64,000 bases of DNA, taken from the NCBI GenBank assembly GCA_017471925.1, contig JAFURM010000019.1, positions 45,818-109,817 of the forward strand, read 5' to 3'. Position 1 is the stretch's first letter. Each line of letters begins with the position of its first letter. This DNA is from Bacteroides sp. (GTDB lineage: Bacteria > Bacteroidota > Bacteroidia > Bacteroidales > Bacteroidaceae). A model generated the notes under the pieces. It did not search any database and was not told the origin of the DNA. It saw only the letters and a list, made by a program, of their open reading frames with translations. A program made the translations under genes and the position numbers. Of the stretch, positions 50,024-59,198 are shown one piece after another.

Positions 50024-50063
50024 AGGCGGCAGATTGCAAACTATACATTGCAATCTGCCGCCT
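50024..50063 (-). terminator. Terminator of the pectate lyase gene
   Basis: AGGCGGCAGATTGCAA pairs perfectly over 16 bases across an 8-base loop; on the minus strand TATTTCTTATTTTT follows. 58 bases after the stop. Confidence 0.85.
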
Positions 50064-50121
50064 GTTACGACGTTTTTGTCTTCGCTTGACTTTGAACAGA
50101 GAGCCGTCACCCGGCTCAGTG

Positions 50122-52233
50122 TCAGAAGTCGCCCGTAGCCGAAGAGCCTGTGCCATCGGCACATCCCTGCTGCATGATGTGGTCCACCAGGCTGTTGATG
50201 TAAAGCTCTAAGTAGCAATATCCGGTGGTGGGGTCTATGTCGCGGTAGGTCTTGCCTTCGGGCAGGTTGTGGGCGGCCCATTCGTCGGCAATGCCGTCAT
50301 TGTCAGCATCGGCCGGACGGGAGGAGCTGCTGTAGGAGGGCCATCCGCCCACGTCGCTTTGGGTGTCTATGAGGCCGTTGCTGCTGCCATTGCTGCCTTC
50401 ATAGGTGTAGTTGCCTGCCTTCACTTCGTTCACGATGCGGGTGTCTACGGCGTCGCGCTTCAGGGAAGCACCGGCCAGGGAGAGCACCTTTTCATAGGCA
50501 GTGGCGGCCGTATGGGTGGTCACGGCTTCCACCTTGAACTCCGTGGAGCTGAGCAGGGCCGACTTTCCGCCTTCGGGCAGCAGTATCTCGTTCGTCTTGC
50601 CGATGTTCTCCTGCGGGTGCAGTCCCTCGGCATTGTCGCTGTTTACGGCCGTTATCAGGCTCTGGTAGTTGTCGGGCACAATCTGACCGTCGAATTGGTT
50701 GCCGCTCAGGTAGAAGCTGCCCCAGATGCCTTTGGGGTTTTGATTGCTGCCGTCATCGCCGTTGGGCGAGAAGATGCGGTTCACCAGGCTCTTCTTGGTA
50801 ATCGTGGAGGGGCCGGGCTTGTAGTAGTTGTTCACGAAGTTGTAGCGTCCGCCCTCTCCGGCATATCCGCCGTTGGTCGGTCCCCAGTTGTAGAAGACGT
50901 TGTTGCGCAGGTCCACCAGTTCTATCTCATACCATCCCTTGGAGCGTCCGCCGTCCATGCGTGGTGTGCGGCTGCTGTGATGGGCCATCAGGTTGTGGTG
51001 AAAGCTGGCACCCTCGCCTCCCCAGATGGCTCCATATCCGTGGTTGCCCTTGGCGTGGATGGACTTCGTGAGACTCTCGCTGAGTATGCACCACTGCATG
51101 GTGAAGTTCTGGTTGCTGTAGAAGGAGCCACACTCGTCGGTGCTCCAGCTCATGCTGCAGTGGTCTATGATGATGCGGTCGTGATAGCGTCCCCACATGG
51201 CATCGCTCTCGTTCATGGCCTCGTCGCCCATGCGGCTGCGGATAAAGCGGATGATGACATTGTCGGCATTGACCACCAGCGAATAGTTCTTCAGGCAGAT
51301 GCCGTCGCCGGGAGCCGTCTGTCCGGCAATGGTAATGTCTCCGTTGGCTATCTTCAGGTCCTTGGTCAGGGGGATAATGCCCGACACGTCGAACACGATG
51401 ATGCGTGCGCCGCTCATCTCCACGCCCTTGCGCAGGGAGCCTTCGCCACTGTCTTCCAGGTTGGTCACGTGATAGACCACTCCGCCTCGTCCGCCGGTCA
51501 CCGTGGTGCGTGCAAAGCCTTCGGCACCGGGAAAGGCCGGTGTGCCTGCTGCAGGGACAGGGTCGGGAGCAGGCTCTTCGGGACGTGCGGCAGCCTGTTG
51601 GGTCACGGTCACCGTCTCCTTCAGGGAGGCATCGTCCTTGCTGCTGAAGGTAATGGTGCCCGTGCGCTCTTCATAGGCCGTGTTGGGTGCTACGGTGAAC
51701 TTCACCTTGTGCCCGGCCAGGGCGCGGGTGGTGCCGGTCGTAATCCAGTCGGCTTGTATGGTGTAGGAGAAGGCTACATTGGTCTGCAGTTCCACCTCTA
51801 TACTGCCTCCCTCGGATGCGACCTGATGTGTGTTGCTGTTCATTAGTAACGCGTTGAGCTGTTTCTGTATAACGCTAATGGCAACGCGTCTATCATCCGC
51901 TGTCAGCACTATCTGGGCGTTGCGTTCGTCATAACCGCTGTTCTCGGCCACGCTCACCTGAAGGTTGGCCACGCCCGAATCGCCCTGTGCAGGCGACACT
52001 GTACACCAGGAGGCATTCTCCACAGCAGCCTTCCACTGTCGGTTGGTGCTGAAGACAATGGTCTGCCTGGCCGCTGCCGACGTAAAGTTCAGAGTCTTCA
52101 CCAAGTCTCCGCCCGTAGCCCCGGAGATATAGGCCGGTTCGGGCTCGTCGCTGCCATTGCCGCCACAAGCCGTCAACCCCATGCTGTAGAGGAGGGCCGT
52201 AAAGGCCAGTCCCATCATGTTGAATTGCTTCAT
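50122..52233 (-). CDS. Pectate lyase-like lipoprotein with two BACON domains
   Basis: Lipobox LTAC (C23), then GGNGSDEPE. Two BACON domains (about 40-125, with ASWCTVSPAQGDSGVANLQVSV, and about 135-215) are followed by a right-handed beta-helix of the PL1 type from about 235: FPGAEGFARTTVTGGRGGVVYHVTNL, GSLRKGV, IVFDVSGIIPL, ITIAGQTAPGDGI, IIDHCSMSWSTDECGSFY, NHGYGAIWGGEGASFHHNL and HHSSRTPRMDGG. These are the pectate-lyase calcium and catalytic stretches. 703 residues. It would cleave polygalacturonate at the cell surface, feeding the kdgK/kdgA/uxaA pathway. It has its own promoter and terminator and is not inside a SusC/D locus. Base composition is GC-rich. Confidence 0.88.
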   Translation of the reverse strand: MKQFNMMGLAFTALLYSMGLTACGGNGSDEPEPAYISGATGGDLVKTLNFTSAAARQTIVFSTNRQWKAAVENASWCTVSPAQGDSGVANLQVSVAENSGYDERNAQIVLTADDRRVAISVIQKQLNALLMNSNTHQVASEGGSIEVELQTNVAFSYTIQADWITTGTTRALAGHKVKFTVAPNTAYEERTGTITFSSKDDASLKETVTVTQQAAARPEEPAPDPVPAAGTPAFPGAEGFARTTVTGGRGGVVYHVTNLEDSGEGSLRKGVEMSGARIIVFDVSGIIPLTKDLKIANGDITIAGQTAPGDGICLKNYSLVVNADNVIIRFIRSRMGDEAMNESDAMWGRYHDRIIIDHCSMSWSTDECGSFYSNQNFTMQWCILSESLTKSIHAKGNHGYGAIWGGEGASFHHNLMAHHSSRTPRMDGGRSKGWYEIELVDLRNNVFYNWGPTNGGYAGEGGRYNFVNNYYKPGPSTITKKSLVNRIFSPNGDDGSNQNPKGIWGSFYLSGNQFDGQIVPDNYQSLITAVNSDNAEGLHPQENIGKTNEILLPEGGKSALLSSTEFKVEAVTTHTAATAYEKVLSLAGASLKRDAVDTRIVNEVKAGNYTYEGSNGSSNGLIDTQSDVGGWPSYSSSSRPADADNDGIADEWAAHNLPEGKTYRDIDPTTGYCYLELYINSLVDHIMQQGCADGTGSSATGDF

Positions 52234-52261
52234 AGTATCTGTATTTTTATTAATTCCCGGA

Positions 52262-52269
52262 CAAAAGTA
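52262..52269 (-). promoter_or_regulatory. -7 box of the pectate lyase gene
   Basis: Minus-strand TACTTTTG, 28 bases before the ATG. Confidence 0.6.
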
Positions 52270-52343
52270 GGCATTTTCGGGGAGAAACAGGTGGATTTTT
52301 TCTTTTCCTGTGTGGAAGTATCGGTATTCTCACCGATATTTTA

Positions 52344-52351
52344 TAGTTTTG
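52344..52351 (+). promoter_or_regulatory. -7 box of the DUF4375-like gene
   Basis: TAGTTTTG; transcription would begin near 52358, after the GTG/ATG-like starts of a longer frame, which supports the ATG at 52406. Confidence 0.55.
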
Positions 52352-52405
52352 CGGCATAATAAAGGAAACCGAATCACAGTATATATATTAATAAGGTATA
52401 GTAAT

Positions 52406-52927
52406 ATGTCAGACCAACCCCTAACAACGATAGCAGTGAAGGATGCCGCCCTGCGCCAAGCCGCCGGGCAGGGCATGGATGCCTTCCTGCAAGTGTTTAC
52501 CGATGCCTATCAGGCCGCTATGGGCGGTGAGCCTACGGCCGAGACCATGGGCAGGCTCACGGTGGAGCAGCACACGCTGATGGCCTACACCATCCTGCGC
52601 AACGAGGTATGCGCCGGCGGCTTCTGCCAGCTGATTCAGAACGGCTACGGGCCCTACATCTTCCATAACCCCCTGGCCAAGCTCATGCGACTGTGGGGAC
52701 TCAAGGAGCTGAGCAAGCTGCTCTATGACGCCCGCACCATCTATGACGCCCGCCGCGAGGAGCTGGAGCGCGAGCGTACCGACGAGGAGTTCATGGCCAT
52801 GTATGAAGAGTTTGAGGAGCTGGACGAGCTGGACGAAACCTTCATAGAGAACGAAGAGGAGTTCACCGAAGCCATCGCCCGATACGTGGACGAGCACATC
52901 CAAGAGTTTGCCTGCATCGTGGAGTGA
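52406..52927 (+). CDS. DMP19/DUF4375-like acidic protein
   Basis: Cytoplasmic protein of 173 residues. The core LTVEQHTLMAYTILRNEVCAGGFCQLIQNGYGPYIFHNPLAKLM, broken here into its motifs (ILRNEVCAGGF, LIQNGYG), matches the pattern N-E-V-x-x-GG-F-x-Q-x-x-x-N of DUF4375 proteins, a family that includes the DNA-mimic DMP19. The C-terminal third is very acidic (EEFEELDELDETFIENEEEF), as expected for such a mimic. The start is placed at 52406 (MSDQPLTTIAV); an upstream extension of 32 residues is basic and lies at the promoter. Divergent from the pectate lyase gene. Role unknown. Confidence 0.7.
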   Translation: MSDQPLTTIAVKDAALRQAAGQGMDAFLQVFTDAYQAAMGGEPTAETMGRLTVEQHTLMAYTILRNEVCAGGFCQLIQNGYGPYIFHNPLAKLMRLWGLKELSKLLYDARTIYDARREELERERTDEEFMAMYEEFEELDELDETFIENEEEFTEAIARYVDEHIQEFACIVE

Positions 52928-53079
52928 GGGTCAAGAGCAAAAAAAAATGCAAAAACAGACGTGTGCCATGCAGTATATGGCCGCATGACGCATTATATCA
53001 AGCGGAGTGAACGCCTGCCCCGGTTTCTTAAAAACACTGAAAAAAGGGGGTACAAGCAGTGTAACTCAATTCTTTTGTC

Positions 53080-53087
53080 TATTTTTG
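53080..53087 (+). promoter_or_regulatory. -7 box of the nigD-like operon
   Basis: TATTTTTG, 23 bases before the ATG. Confidence 0.55.
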
Positions 53088-53110
53088 CAAACCTAAATAT
53101 TTAAATCAAA

Positions 53111-53929
53111 ATGAAACAACTGAAATTCTTTATGTTTGCCCTCACCGTATTGATGGGCGTTTCTTTTACCTCATGTCTGGACAGCGATGACTCAGAGTAC
53201 AATTCCGTTGGCCTGTTCCGTGTAATGACCGGATACTCCGGCAGCTACTTCATGGACTTGGTCGGCAACCAACTCTATCCCACCTACTCCTCCGTGCTGG
53301 AAATCGAAGAACAATTGGGAGGTCCCATCTCCGCCTATGATCTGGCCTACATCCAGTATTCCTATGTGGAAGAGACTACAACGAGAGCCGAATCATCCAC
53401 TACTCCTCAAGTCTACAACATCAAGTTGCTCGGCTTCGTGGGCTATACGGCCACCCTCACAGAGACCATCAGCAGCGAAGAGGAGGTAGGCGACCTCTCC
53501 TCCAACGAAGTCCCGTTTGTCTCCCTGACTCCCTCGGGCTCCAACGGCTATGGCTACAACTACACCAACTATCCGGCTACTTATGGCAAGCTTTACCTGT
53601 TGGCACCCATCGCCTTCATGACCACCAACGACGAGGAGAAGTTCAAGCAACACTCCTTCCACCTGGCTTTCATTCCCGCAAACGTGCAGTCGGGCGATAC
53701 GGAACTGGTGTTTTACATGAGCCACGATGCCGGCAGCGACGACATGTCCACCAGTCCGGTGACCACCTCCGGCACAAAGATTTTCGACATCCAGAGTGCC
53801 CTGATGAACTTCCAGGCCAAGACCGGAGCCTACCCCAAGAAGATTACCATCAAGGCCAAGGTCAATGAGAACAGCACCACCCTCCCCGATGAGTTCACGT
53901 CTGTCTCCATCGACTGCAACTTCGACTAA
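53111..53929 (+). CDS. NigD-like lipoprotein
   Basis: Lipoprotein with lipobox FTSC (C22) followed by LDSDDSE, acidic and suited to surface export. The sequence fits the NigD family of Bacteroides (two small beta domains; FRVMTGYSGSYFMDLVGNQLYPT at the start of the mature protein, and KIFDIQSALMNFQAKTGAYPKKITIKAKVNE near the end). 272 residues. The family was named from nig loci with bacteriocin-like genes, but the function is not known. First gene of a run with the Yip1-like, smpB and metH genes, spaced by 17, 52 and 58 bases. Confidence 0.8.
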   Translation: MKQLKFFMFALTVLMGVSFTSCLDSDDSEYNSVGLFRVMTGYSGSYFMDLVGNQLYPTYSSVLEIEEQLGGPISAYDLAYIQYSYVEETTTRAESSTTPQVYNIKLLGFVGYTATLTETISSEEEVGDLSSNEVPFVSLTPSGSNGYGYNYTNYPATYGKLYLLAPIAFMTTNDEEKFKQHSFHLAFIPANVQSGDTELVFYMSHDAGSDDMSTSPVTTSGTKIFDIQSALMNFQAKTGAYPKKITIKAKVNENSTTLPDEFTSVSIDCNFD

Positions 53930-53946
53930 CCCTCTGCTTACACGTT

Positions 53947-54525
53947 TTGAATTACAAGGATTTATTTCATACAGCATTACAACTGATTTCCTCCCCGGCA
54001 AGTGCCTGGGAGGAAATTCGTTTGGAAGAGGATAGGCGCAAGGTATTTCCCACCTTTGTCTATCCCATGATTGGCCTGTGCGGTCTCTCTGTCTTCATCG
54101 GCGTACTGTTAGTGCAGGGATGGAGCGGTCCCGAGAGCTTCCAATATGCCATGACCCGATGCTGTGCCGTGGCCGTAGCCCTCTTCGGCGGATGTTTCCT
54201 CTCGGCCTATCTGGTCAACGTCCTGCGCGTGAAGCTGCTGATGCAGGAGAGCGACCTCTCCCTCTCCCAACAGTTGGCCGGCTACTCCATGACGGTCATC
54301 TTCGTGCTGCAGATAGTCATCGGTCTCCTGCCCGACTTCAAGGTCATCGCCCTGCTGCTGCAGTTCTACATCGTCTATGTGGTGTGGGAAGGTTGTGACC
54401 ACCTGCTGCAGGTGCCCGAGAAAGAACGGTTGCGCTTCACCATCATCTCGGCCATCCTCATCATTGCCTGTCCGGCGGCCATAGAGTGGATATTCAACCG
54501 TCTGACCACCCTGCTCAACTATTAA
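53947..54525 (+). CDS. Yip1-family membrane protein
   Basis: Small polytopic inner-membrane protein of 192 residues. The cytosolic N-terminus NYKDLFHTALQLISSPASAWEEI is characteristic of bacterial Yip1-domain proteins. Five hydrophobic segments follow (about 38-58, 68-92, 108-128, 129-145 and 163-182). The start codon appears to be TTG at 53947, since no ATG or GTG is available before the conserved SPASAWEEI motif; this start agrees with the family's usual MNY beginning. It lies 17 bases after the nigD-like gene. Function unknown. Confidence 0.78.
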   Translation: MNYKDLFHTALQLISSPASAWEEIRLEEDRRKVFPTFVYPMIGLCGLSVFIGVLLVQGWSGPESFQYAMTRCCAVAVALFGGCFLSAYLVNVLRVKLLMQESDLSLSQQLAGYSMTVIFVLQIVIGLLPDFKVIALLLQFYIVYVVWEGCDHLLQVPEKERLRFTIISAILIIACPAAIEWIFNRLTTLLNY

Positions 54526-54577
54526 CCCCCTCCGCGTGTTCAATTCCTGAGAAACAAACCATAATCCATACACAACA

Positions 54578-55030
54578 GTGAAACAGCCCTCTGTCAACAT
54601 AAAGAACAAGCGTGCCACCTTCGACTATGAACTGGTGGACACCTATACGGCCGGCATCGTGCTCACAGGCACGGAAATCAAATCCATCCGGTTGGGCAAG
54701 GCCAGTCTGGTAGACACCTTCTGCTACTTTGCCAACGGCGAACTGTGGGTGAAGAACATGCACATCGCCGAGTATTTCTATGGCTCCTACAACAACCATT
54801 CAGCCCGGAGGGAACGCAAACTGCTGCTCAACCGCAAGGAACTGGACAAGCTGCAACGCGGCGCCAAGGATCCCGGCTTCACCATCGTGCCCGTACGCCT
54901 GTTCATCAACGAGAAGGGACTGGCCAAGGTGATAGTGGCGCTGGCCAAGGGCAAGAAGCAATATGACAAGCGTGAATCCCTGAAAGAGAAAGACGACAAG
55001 CGCGACATGGCACGCATGTTCAAACGCTGA
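54578..55030 (+). CDS. smpB: SsrA-binding protein SmpB
   Basis: Binds tmRNA and brings it to stalled ribosomes for trans-translation. Blocks [37 protein letters not shown], split here as KRATFDYEL and GTEIKSIR, then [29 protein letters not shown], and the basic C-terminal tail [21 protein letters not shown], which is disordered until bound. 150 residues, standard. Start codon GTG at 54578. Followed after 58 bases by metH. Confidence 0.96.
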   Translation: MKQPSVNIKNKRATFDYELVDTYTAGIVLTGTEIKSIRLGKASLVDTFCYFANGELWVKNMHIAEYFYGSYNNHSARRERKLLLNRKELDKLQRGAKDPGFTIVPVRLFINEKGLAKVIVALAKGKKQYDKRESLKEKDDKRDMARMFKR

Positions 55031-55088
55031 GTCCCCTCCCCCTATCCCATCACCCCAACAAATCACTGTCAAGCACAACTCATTCCAT

Positions 55089-57848
55089 ATGGCTACAATA
55101 GAGCAACTGGCGCAGGAGCGCATCCTCATCCTGGACGGTGCCACAGGCACCATGATACAACAATACAACCTGACTGAAGAAGACTTTCGCGGCAAACGCT
55201 TCACCCACCTGCCGGGACAGCTGAAGGGCAACAACGACCTGCTGTGCCTGACGCGCCCCGATGTGGTACAGGACATTCACCGGAAGTATCTGGAAGCGGG
55301 AGCCGACATCATAGAGACCAACTCGTTCAACGCCACGTCCATCTCCCAGGCCGACTATCACACAGAGGATTGCGTGCGTGAAATCAACCTGGCCGCAGCC
55401 CGATGCGCACGCGAGATGGCCGATGAGTTCACCCGCCTCACCCCGCAGAAGCCACGCTTCGTGGCCGGTTCCGTAGGCCCTACCAACAAGACCTGCTCCA
55501 TGAGCCCCGACGTGAACAACCCCGCCTTGCGTGCCCTCACCTACGACGAACTGACAGCAGCCTATGTGGAGCAGATGCAGGCCCTGATAGAAGGAGGAGT
55601 GGACGCCCTGCTCATAGAGACCATTTTCGACACGCTGAATGCCAAGGCAGCCATCAGAGCTGCAGAGACGGCCATGGAGCGATGCCGGCGGGAAGTACCC
55701 CTGATGCTATCGGTCACCGTCTCCGACACTGGAGGACGCACGCTTTCCGGCCAGACACTGGATGCCTTCCTGGCCTCCGTACAGCATGCCCGCCTCTTCT
55801 CGGTAGGACTGAACTGCTCATTTGGTGCAAGGCAGATGAAGCCCTTCATCCGACAGCTGGCCGCCCGTGCACCTTATTATATTACGGTACATCCCAATGC
55901 CGGCCTGCCCAACAGCCTGGGGCTGTATGACCAGACGCCCCAACAGATGGCCGCCGAAATGGAGGAATACCTACGCGAAGGACTGGTGAACATCATCGGC
56001 GGATGCTGCGGCACCACCGAAGCCTACATTGCCCAGTTCCCCCCACTCGTTGCCCAGGCAAGCCCTCATCGTCCGGTTCTTCCTCCGAAGAACCTGTGGC
56101 TCTCCGGCCTGGAACTTTTAGAGGTAAGGCCCGAGAACAATTTCATCAACGTGGGCGAGCGTTGCAACGTGGCCGGCTCACGGAAGTTCCTGCGGCTCAT
56201 TAACGAAAAGAACTATGACGAAGCACTCAGCATAGCCCGCCGACAGGTGGAGGACGGTGCACAGGTCATAGACATCAATATGGACGACGGCCTGCTGGAT
56301 GCCAAGGCCGAGATGACCACCTTCCTCAACCTCGTGGCCTCCGAGCCCGAGATTGCCCGCGTACCGGTCATGATAGACTCTTCCAAGTGGGAGGTGATAG
56401 AGGCCGGACTGAAGTGTATGCAAGGAAAATCCATCGTCAACTCCATCTCGCTGAAGGAGGGGGAAGAGAAGTTCCTGCACCATGCCCGCCTCATCCGCAG
56501 CTACGGTGCCGCCGTGGTGGTCATGGCCTTCGACGAGAAGGGACAGGCCGACACTTATGAACGCAAGATTGAGGTCTGCAGCCGCGCCTACCGTCTGCTG
56601 ACCGAGCAAGCGGGCCTCAACCCCAACGACATCATCTTCGACCCCAATGTCCTGGCCATAGCCACGGGCATGGAGGAGCACGACAACTATGCCGTGGACT
56701 TCATCCGTGCCACCGGATGGATCAGGCAGCATCTGCCGGGTGCCCACGTCAGCGGCGGCGTCAGCAACCTCTCTTTCTCCTTCCGTGGCAACAACTACAT
56801 CCGCGAAGCCATGCACGCCGTCTTCCTGTATCATGCCATCCGTCAGGGAATGGATATGGGTATTGTCAATCCGGCCACCACTGTGCTCTACAGTGACATA
56901 CCGGCCGACATACTGGAACGCATCGAGGACGTGGTGCTGAACCGCCGTCGTGATGCCGCCGAGCGACTGATAGAGACCGCCGAACGGCTGAAGGCGGAAA
57001 AAGAAGCAAGCAACACTCCCACCTCACCCACAGCAACCCCACAGCAGCAATGGCGCGAAGCCCCATTGGAGGAGCGGCTCATCCATGCCCTCACCAAAGG
57101 CATAAGCGACTGGCTGGAAGAGGACCTGGCCGAAGCCCTGCAACGATACCCCAAGGCTGTGGACATCATCGAAGGTCCGCTAATGGCCGGCATGAACCGG
57201 GTGGGCGAACTCTTCGGCATGGGCAAGATGTTCCTGCCCCAGGTGGTAAAGACCGCCCGCACCATGAAGCGTGCCGTAGCCATCCTGCAGCCGGCCATCG
57301 AACAAGAGAAACCCACAGGAAGCGGTGGAGCGGGCAAGGTATTGCTGGCCACTGTGAAAGGTGACGTACACGACATAGGCAAGAATATCGTGGCCGTGGT
57401 CATGGCCTGCAACGGTTACCAGATTGTCGACTTGGGGGTCATGGTGCCAGCCGAGGTCATCGTGCAACGTGCCATTGAGGAACAGGCCGACCTGATTGGG
57501 CTGAGCGGACTGATTACCCCCTCATTAGAAGAGATGGTCCATGTAGCAGCCGAATTAGAGAAAGCCGGACTGGACATTCCCCTGCTTATTGGCGGTGCCA
57601 CGACCTCACCACTCCATACAGCCCTGAAGATAGTGCCGGTCTATCATGCCCCGGTAGTCCACCTGAAGGATGCCTCGCAGAATGCAGCGGCGGCGGCACG
57701 CCTGCTGAGCCCCGCCTCCCGCAAGGTATATGAGCAGGAGTTGGATGCCTTGCACCGTTCTCTCCGCAGCAAGGCATTGGAGAAAGAGCAAGCCGCCACC
57801 GTCAGCTTAGAAGAGGCACAGCAGAACCGCCTGCAACTCTTCGACTGA
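55089..57848 (+). CDS. metH: Cobalamin-dependent methionine synthase, without reactivation domain
   Basis: Transfers a methyl group from methyltetrahydrofolate to homocysteine through cobalamin. Order of domains: homocysteine/zinc domain (about 1-320, zinc ligands in GLNCSFGA and GGCCGTT), folate-binding pterin domain (about 350-620, [28 protein letters not shown]), cap helices (about 660-740) and B12-binding domain (about 745-880) with the cobalt-ligand His761 in GDVHDIGKN, and [10 protein letters not shown]. The protein ends at 919, so the C-terminal AdoMet-binding reactivation domain of about 330 residues in E. coli MetH is missing and must be provided by another protein. No cobalamin riboswitch is seen in the 58-base gap upstream. 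Confidence 0.96.
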   Translation: MATIEQLAQERILILDGATGTMIQQYNLTEEDFRGKRFTHLPGQLKGNNDLLCLTRPDVVQDIHRKYLEAGADIIETNSFNATSISQADYHTEDCVREINLAAARCAREMADEFTRLTPQKPRFVAGSVGPTNKTCSMSPDVNNPALRALTYDELTAAYVEQMQALIEGGVDALLIETIFDTLNAKAAIRAAETAMERCRREVPLMLSVTVSDTGGRTLSGQTLDAFLASVQHARLFSVGLNCSFGARQMKPFIRQLAARAPYYITVHPNAGLPNSLGLYDQTPQQMAAEMEEYLREGLVNIIGGCCGTTEAYIAQFPPLVAQASPHRPVLPPKNLWLSGLELLEVRPENNFINVGERCNVAGSRKFLRLINEKNYDEALSIARRQVEDGAQVIDINMDDGLLDAKAEMTTFLNLVASEPEIARVPVMIDSSKWEVIEAGLKCMQGKSIVNSISLKEGEEKFLHHARLIRSYGAAVVVMAFDEKGQADTYERKIEVCSRAYRLLTEQAGLNPNDIIFDPNVLAIATGMEEHDNYAVDFIRATGWIRQHLPGAHVSGGVSNLSFSFRGNNYIREAMHAVFLYHAIRQGMDMGIVNPATTVLYSDIPADILERIEDVVLNRRRDAAERLIETAERLKAEKEASNTPTSPTATPQQQWREAPLEERLIHALTKGISDWLEEDLAEALQRYPKAVDIIEGPLMAGMNRVGELFGMGKMFLPQVVKTARTMKRAVAILQPAIEQEKPTGSGGAGKVLLATVKGDVHDIGKNIVAVVMACNGYQIVDLGVMVPAEVIVQRAIEEQADLIGLSGLITPSLEEMVHVAAELEKAGLDIPLLIGGATTSPLHTALKIVPVYHAPVVHLKDASQNAAAAARLLSPASRKVYEQELDALHRSLRSKALEKEQAATVSLEEAQQNRLQLFD

Positions 57849-57892
57849 CACAGGAAGAGGGAGTGTGTCACACGTCCACAAGCAGGCTTTTC

Positions 57893-58375
57893 TCAGAAAC
57901 TGATGATGGGCCAATGGGTATCATCCTGACCGGTGACATTCAGGCTCTTCATCAGGTTTCCGTCTTCGGCATAGAAGAGCTGCACCTTGGAGCCACCCTG
58001 CTCCACCTCTATCACATAGACAAAAGGCTGTAGGGGATACTGGAGCAAGGCATACTCTTCCCGCTTCCAGGAGGCATAGTCACCCGTCTCGAAAGCTGTC
58101 TGCACAGCCGGAGGAAGATTCTCCCACGCCTCGTCAATCTCCGTCAGCACCCAGTCACCCTGACGGCCGAACCACACGTCCATCTCCTTGCCATCCATCC
58201 GGCAGTCTGCCACATAATAGCCGCCCTTCATCTCCCACTCCACATGAGTGGCAGCGGGATATTTGGTGTGGAAGGCCTGCGTCACACGCTCGGGAACAGC
58301 CAGCTTGTGGTCATCATCATCGCTACAGGCCACCAAGGCCAATAGGCATACCAAAATCGTCATTACTTTCTTCAT
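57893..58375 (-). CDS. PepSY-like lipoprotein (DUF2874 type)
   Basis: Envelope protein with lipobox LVAC (C17) followed by SDDDD, which is the consensus surface-export sequence described for Bacteroides lipoproteins. Two PepSY-like/BLIP-like repeats: VTQAFHTKYPAATHVEWEMKGGYYVADCRMDGKEMDVWFG and VQTAFETGDYASWKREEYALL up to VYVIEVEQGGSKVQLFYAEDGNLM (motifs only). 160 residues. Such proteins are thought to bind or inhibit proteins at the surface. It has a -7 box 100 bases upstream and is convergent with metH. Confidence 0.85.
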   Translation of the reverse strand: MKKVMTILVCLLALVACSDDDDHKLAVPERVTQAFHTKYPAATHVEWEMKGGYYVADCRMDGKEMDVWFGRQGDWVLTEIDEAWENLPPAVQTAFETGDYASWKREEYALLQYPLQPFVYVIEVEQGGSKVQLFYAEDGNLMKSLNVTGQDDTHWPIISF

Positions 58376-58475
58376 AAGTCTCTGTTTTTATCCGTACAGG
58401 CTTACAAACAGCAGACGACGGGATTTGTTCGCACTGCACACAAGTGCATAATGATACCTTTTCGGCTTCTATGCA

Positions 58476-58483
58476 CAAAGTTA
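58476..58483 (-). promoter_or_regulatory. -7 box of the PepSY-like gene
   Basis: Minus-strand TAACTTTG, giving a leader of about 95 bases. A second copy of TAACTTTG points right at 58528-58535 and has no gene behind it. Confidence 0.5.
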
Positions 58484-58655
58484 CATACTTTTATCTCAGA
58501 AATGAATTGTTTCTCACCAAAGTCTGCTAACTTTGCACCGAGGATGAAGACAGGAAGATGAATTTACGCCAATCCTAAGGCTGTCAAGTGGATCAGTTTA
58601 CCTGACATCAACTGTAAAGAAACTTAAGTGAATAAAGTAAAGAATGTAAAGGTGA

Positions 58656-58886
58656 TTAGTTCACCAAACAAACCATCTCTTTCTTTTGGTCGGCATTCAT
58701 GGCCACCGCCATACATGCAGCACGAGAAAGACGGATGCTTGACACCTCTCTGACTGCACCATTGCCCAATTCTGCCATCTCGGTTATTTCCACAAAATGC
58801 TCACCCAAATGATATCCCTTCTGTGAAGTCCATGCCTGTGCCTTGGCTATGACACGTTCAAAGTTCCAGTACTTGCCATAGCCCAT
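58656..58886 (-). pseudogene. Fragment of a DinD/Bro-N-like DNA-damage-inducible protein
   Basis: A 76-codon frame reads GYGKYWNFERVIAKAQAWTS, GEHFVEITEMAELGNGAVREV and IRLSRAACMAVAMNADQKKEM, which follows the DinD pattern LGYS-W-NFE-VIAKAK, HF-V-KM--LGSGA-RE and LSRYACYLIAMNGDPRK. The YW-S/R-LQ start and the C-terminal half of DinD (about 280 residues in full) are missing; a stop codon lies two codons upstream. Probably the relic of a larger gene, beside other repeats. Confidence 0.65.
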
Positions 58887-59198
58887 TACTCACGCTAATT
58901 TACGCGGAATAATTTTATCAGACGGAGGCAAGGAATGGGTATAAAAACATCAAGGCGGCGGCATCCCACTGTGTCATCCTAAACAGACAAGAACTTTCCC
59001 GCAGCGTCCTCCTCCCTCACCCGCAGCTTGGCCGCCTTGGTTTCACGGGCGGCGAGGTCGCGCACGCGGATTAACCCGGTAGCTGATGCCGTCAAGTGCT
59101 TTTTGGTGTCAGATACCGAGTAGATAGTGCCGTCAAGCGCTTTTTGGCACCGGATACTGAGTAGACAGCATCAAAAAGTGCTTGACGGTGGTGGAAAC
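58887..59198. other. Intergenic region between DinD remnant and GLUG gene
   Basis: Apart from the 41-bp repeats, the stretch 58900-59086 is GC-rich with no start-stop structure resembling a gene; nothing else was recognised. Confidence 0.5.
59087..59190. repeat. 41-bp tandem repeat (two copies) followed by an inverted half copy
   Basis: Copies at 59087-59127 and 59128-59168 both begin TGCCGTCAAG and end in GAGTAGA-AG. The segment 59169-59190 (CATCAAAAAGTGCTTGACGG) is the inverse of the first half, so it can pair with either copy to form a stem of about 17-18 bases. It starts nine bases after the stop of the GLUG gene and may serve as its terminator. Confidence 0.8.

Noticed and set aside
50269-51846. 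A 525-codon open frame on the plus strand opposite the pectate lyase
   Set aside because: It is a mirror of a GC-rich gene with strong family matches on the other strand; its translation is low-complexity Val/Ala/His-rich without any motif.
55031-55088. Cobalamin riboswitch upstream of metH
   Set aside because: The gap is only 58 bases and shows no B12-box or long leader; metH appears to be read through from smpB.
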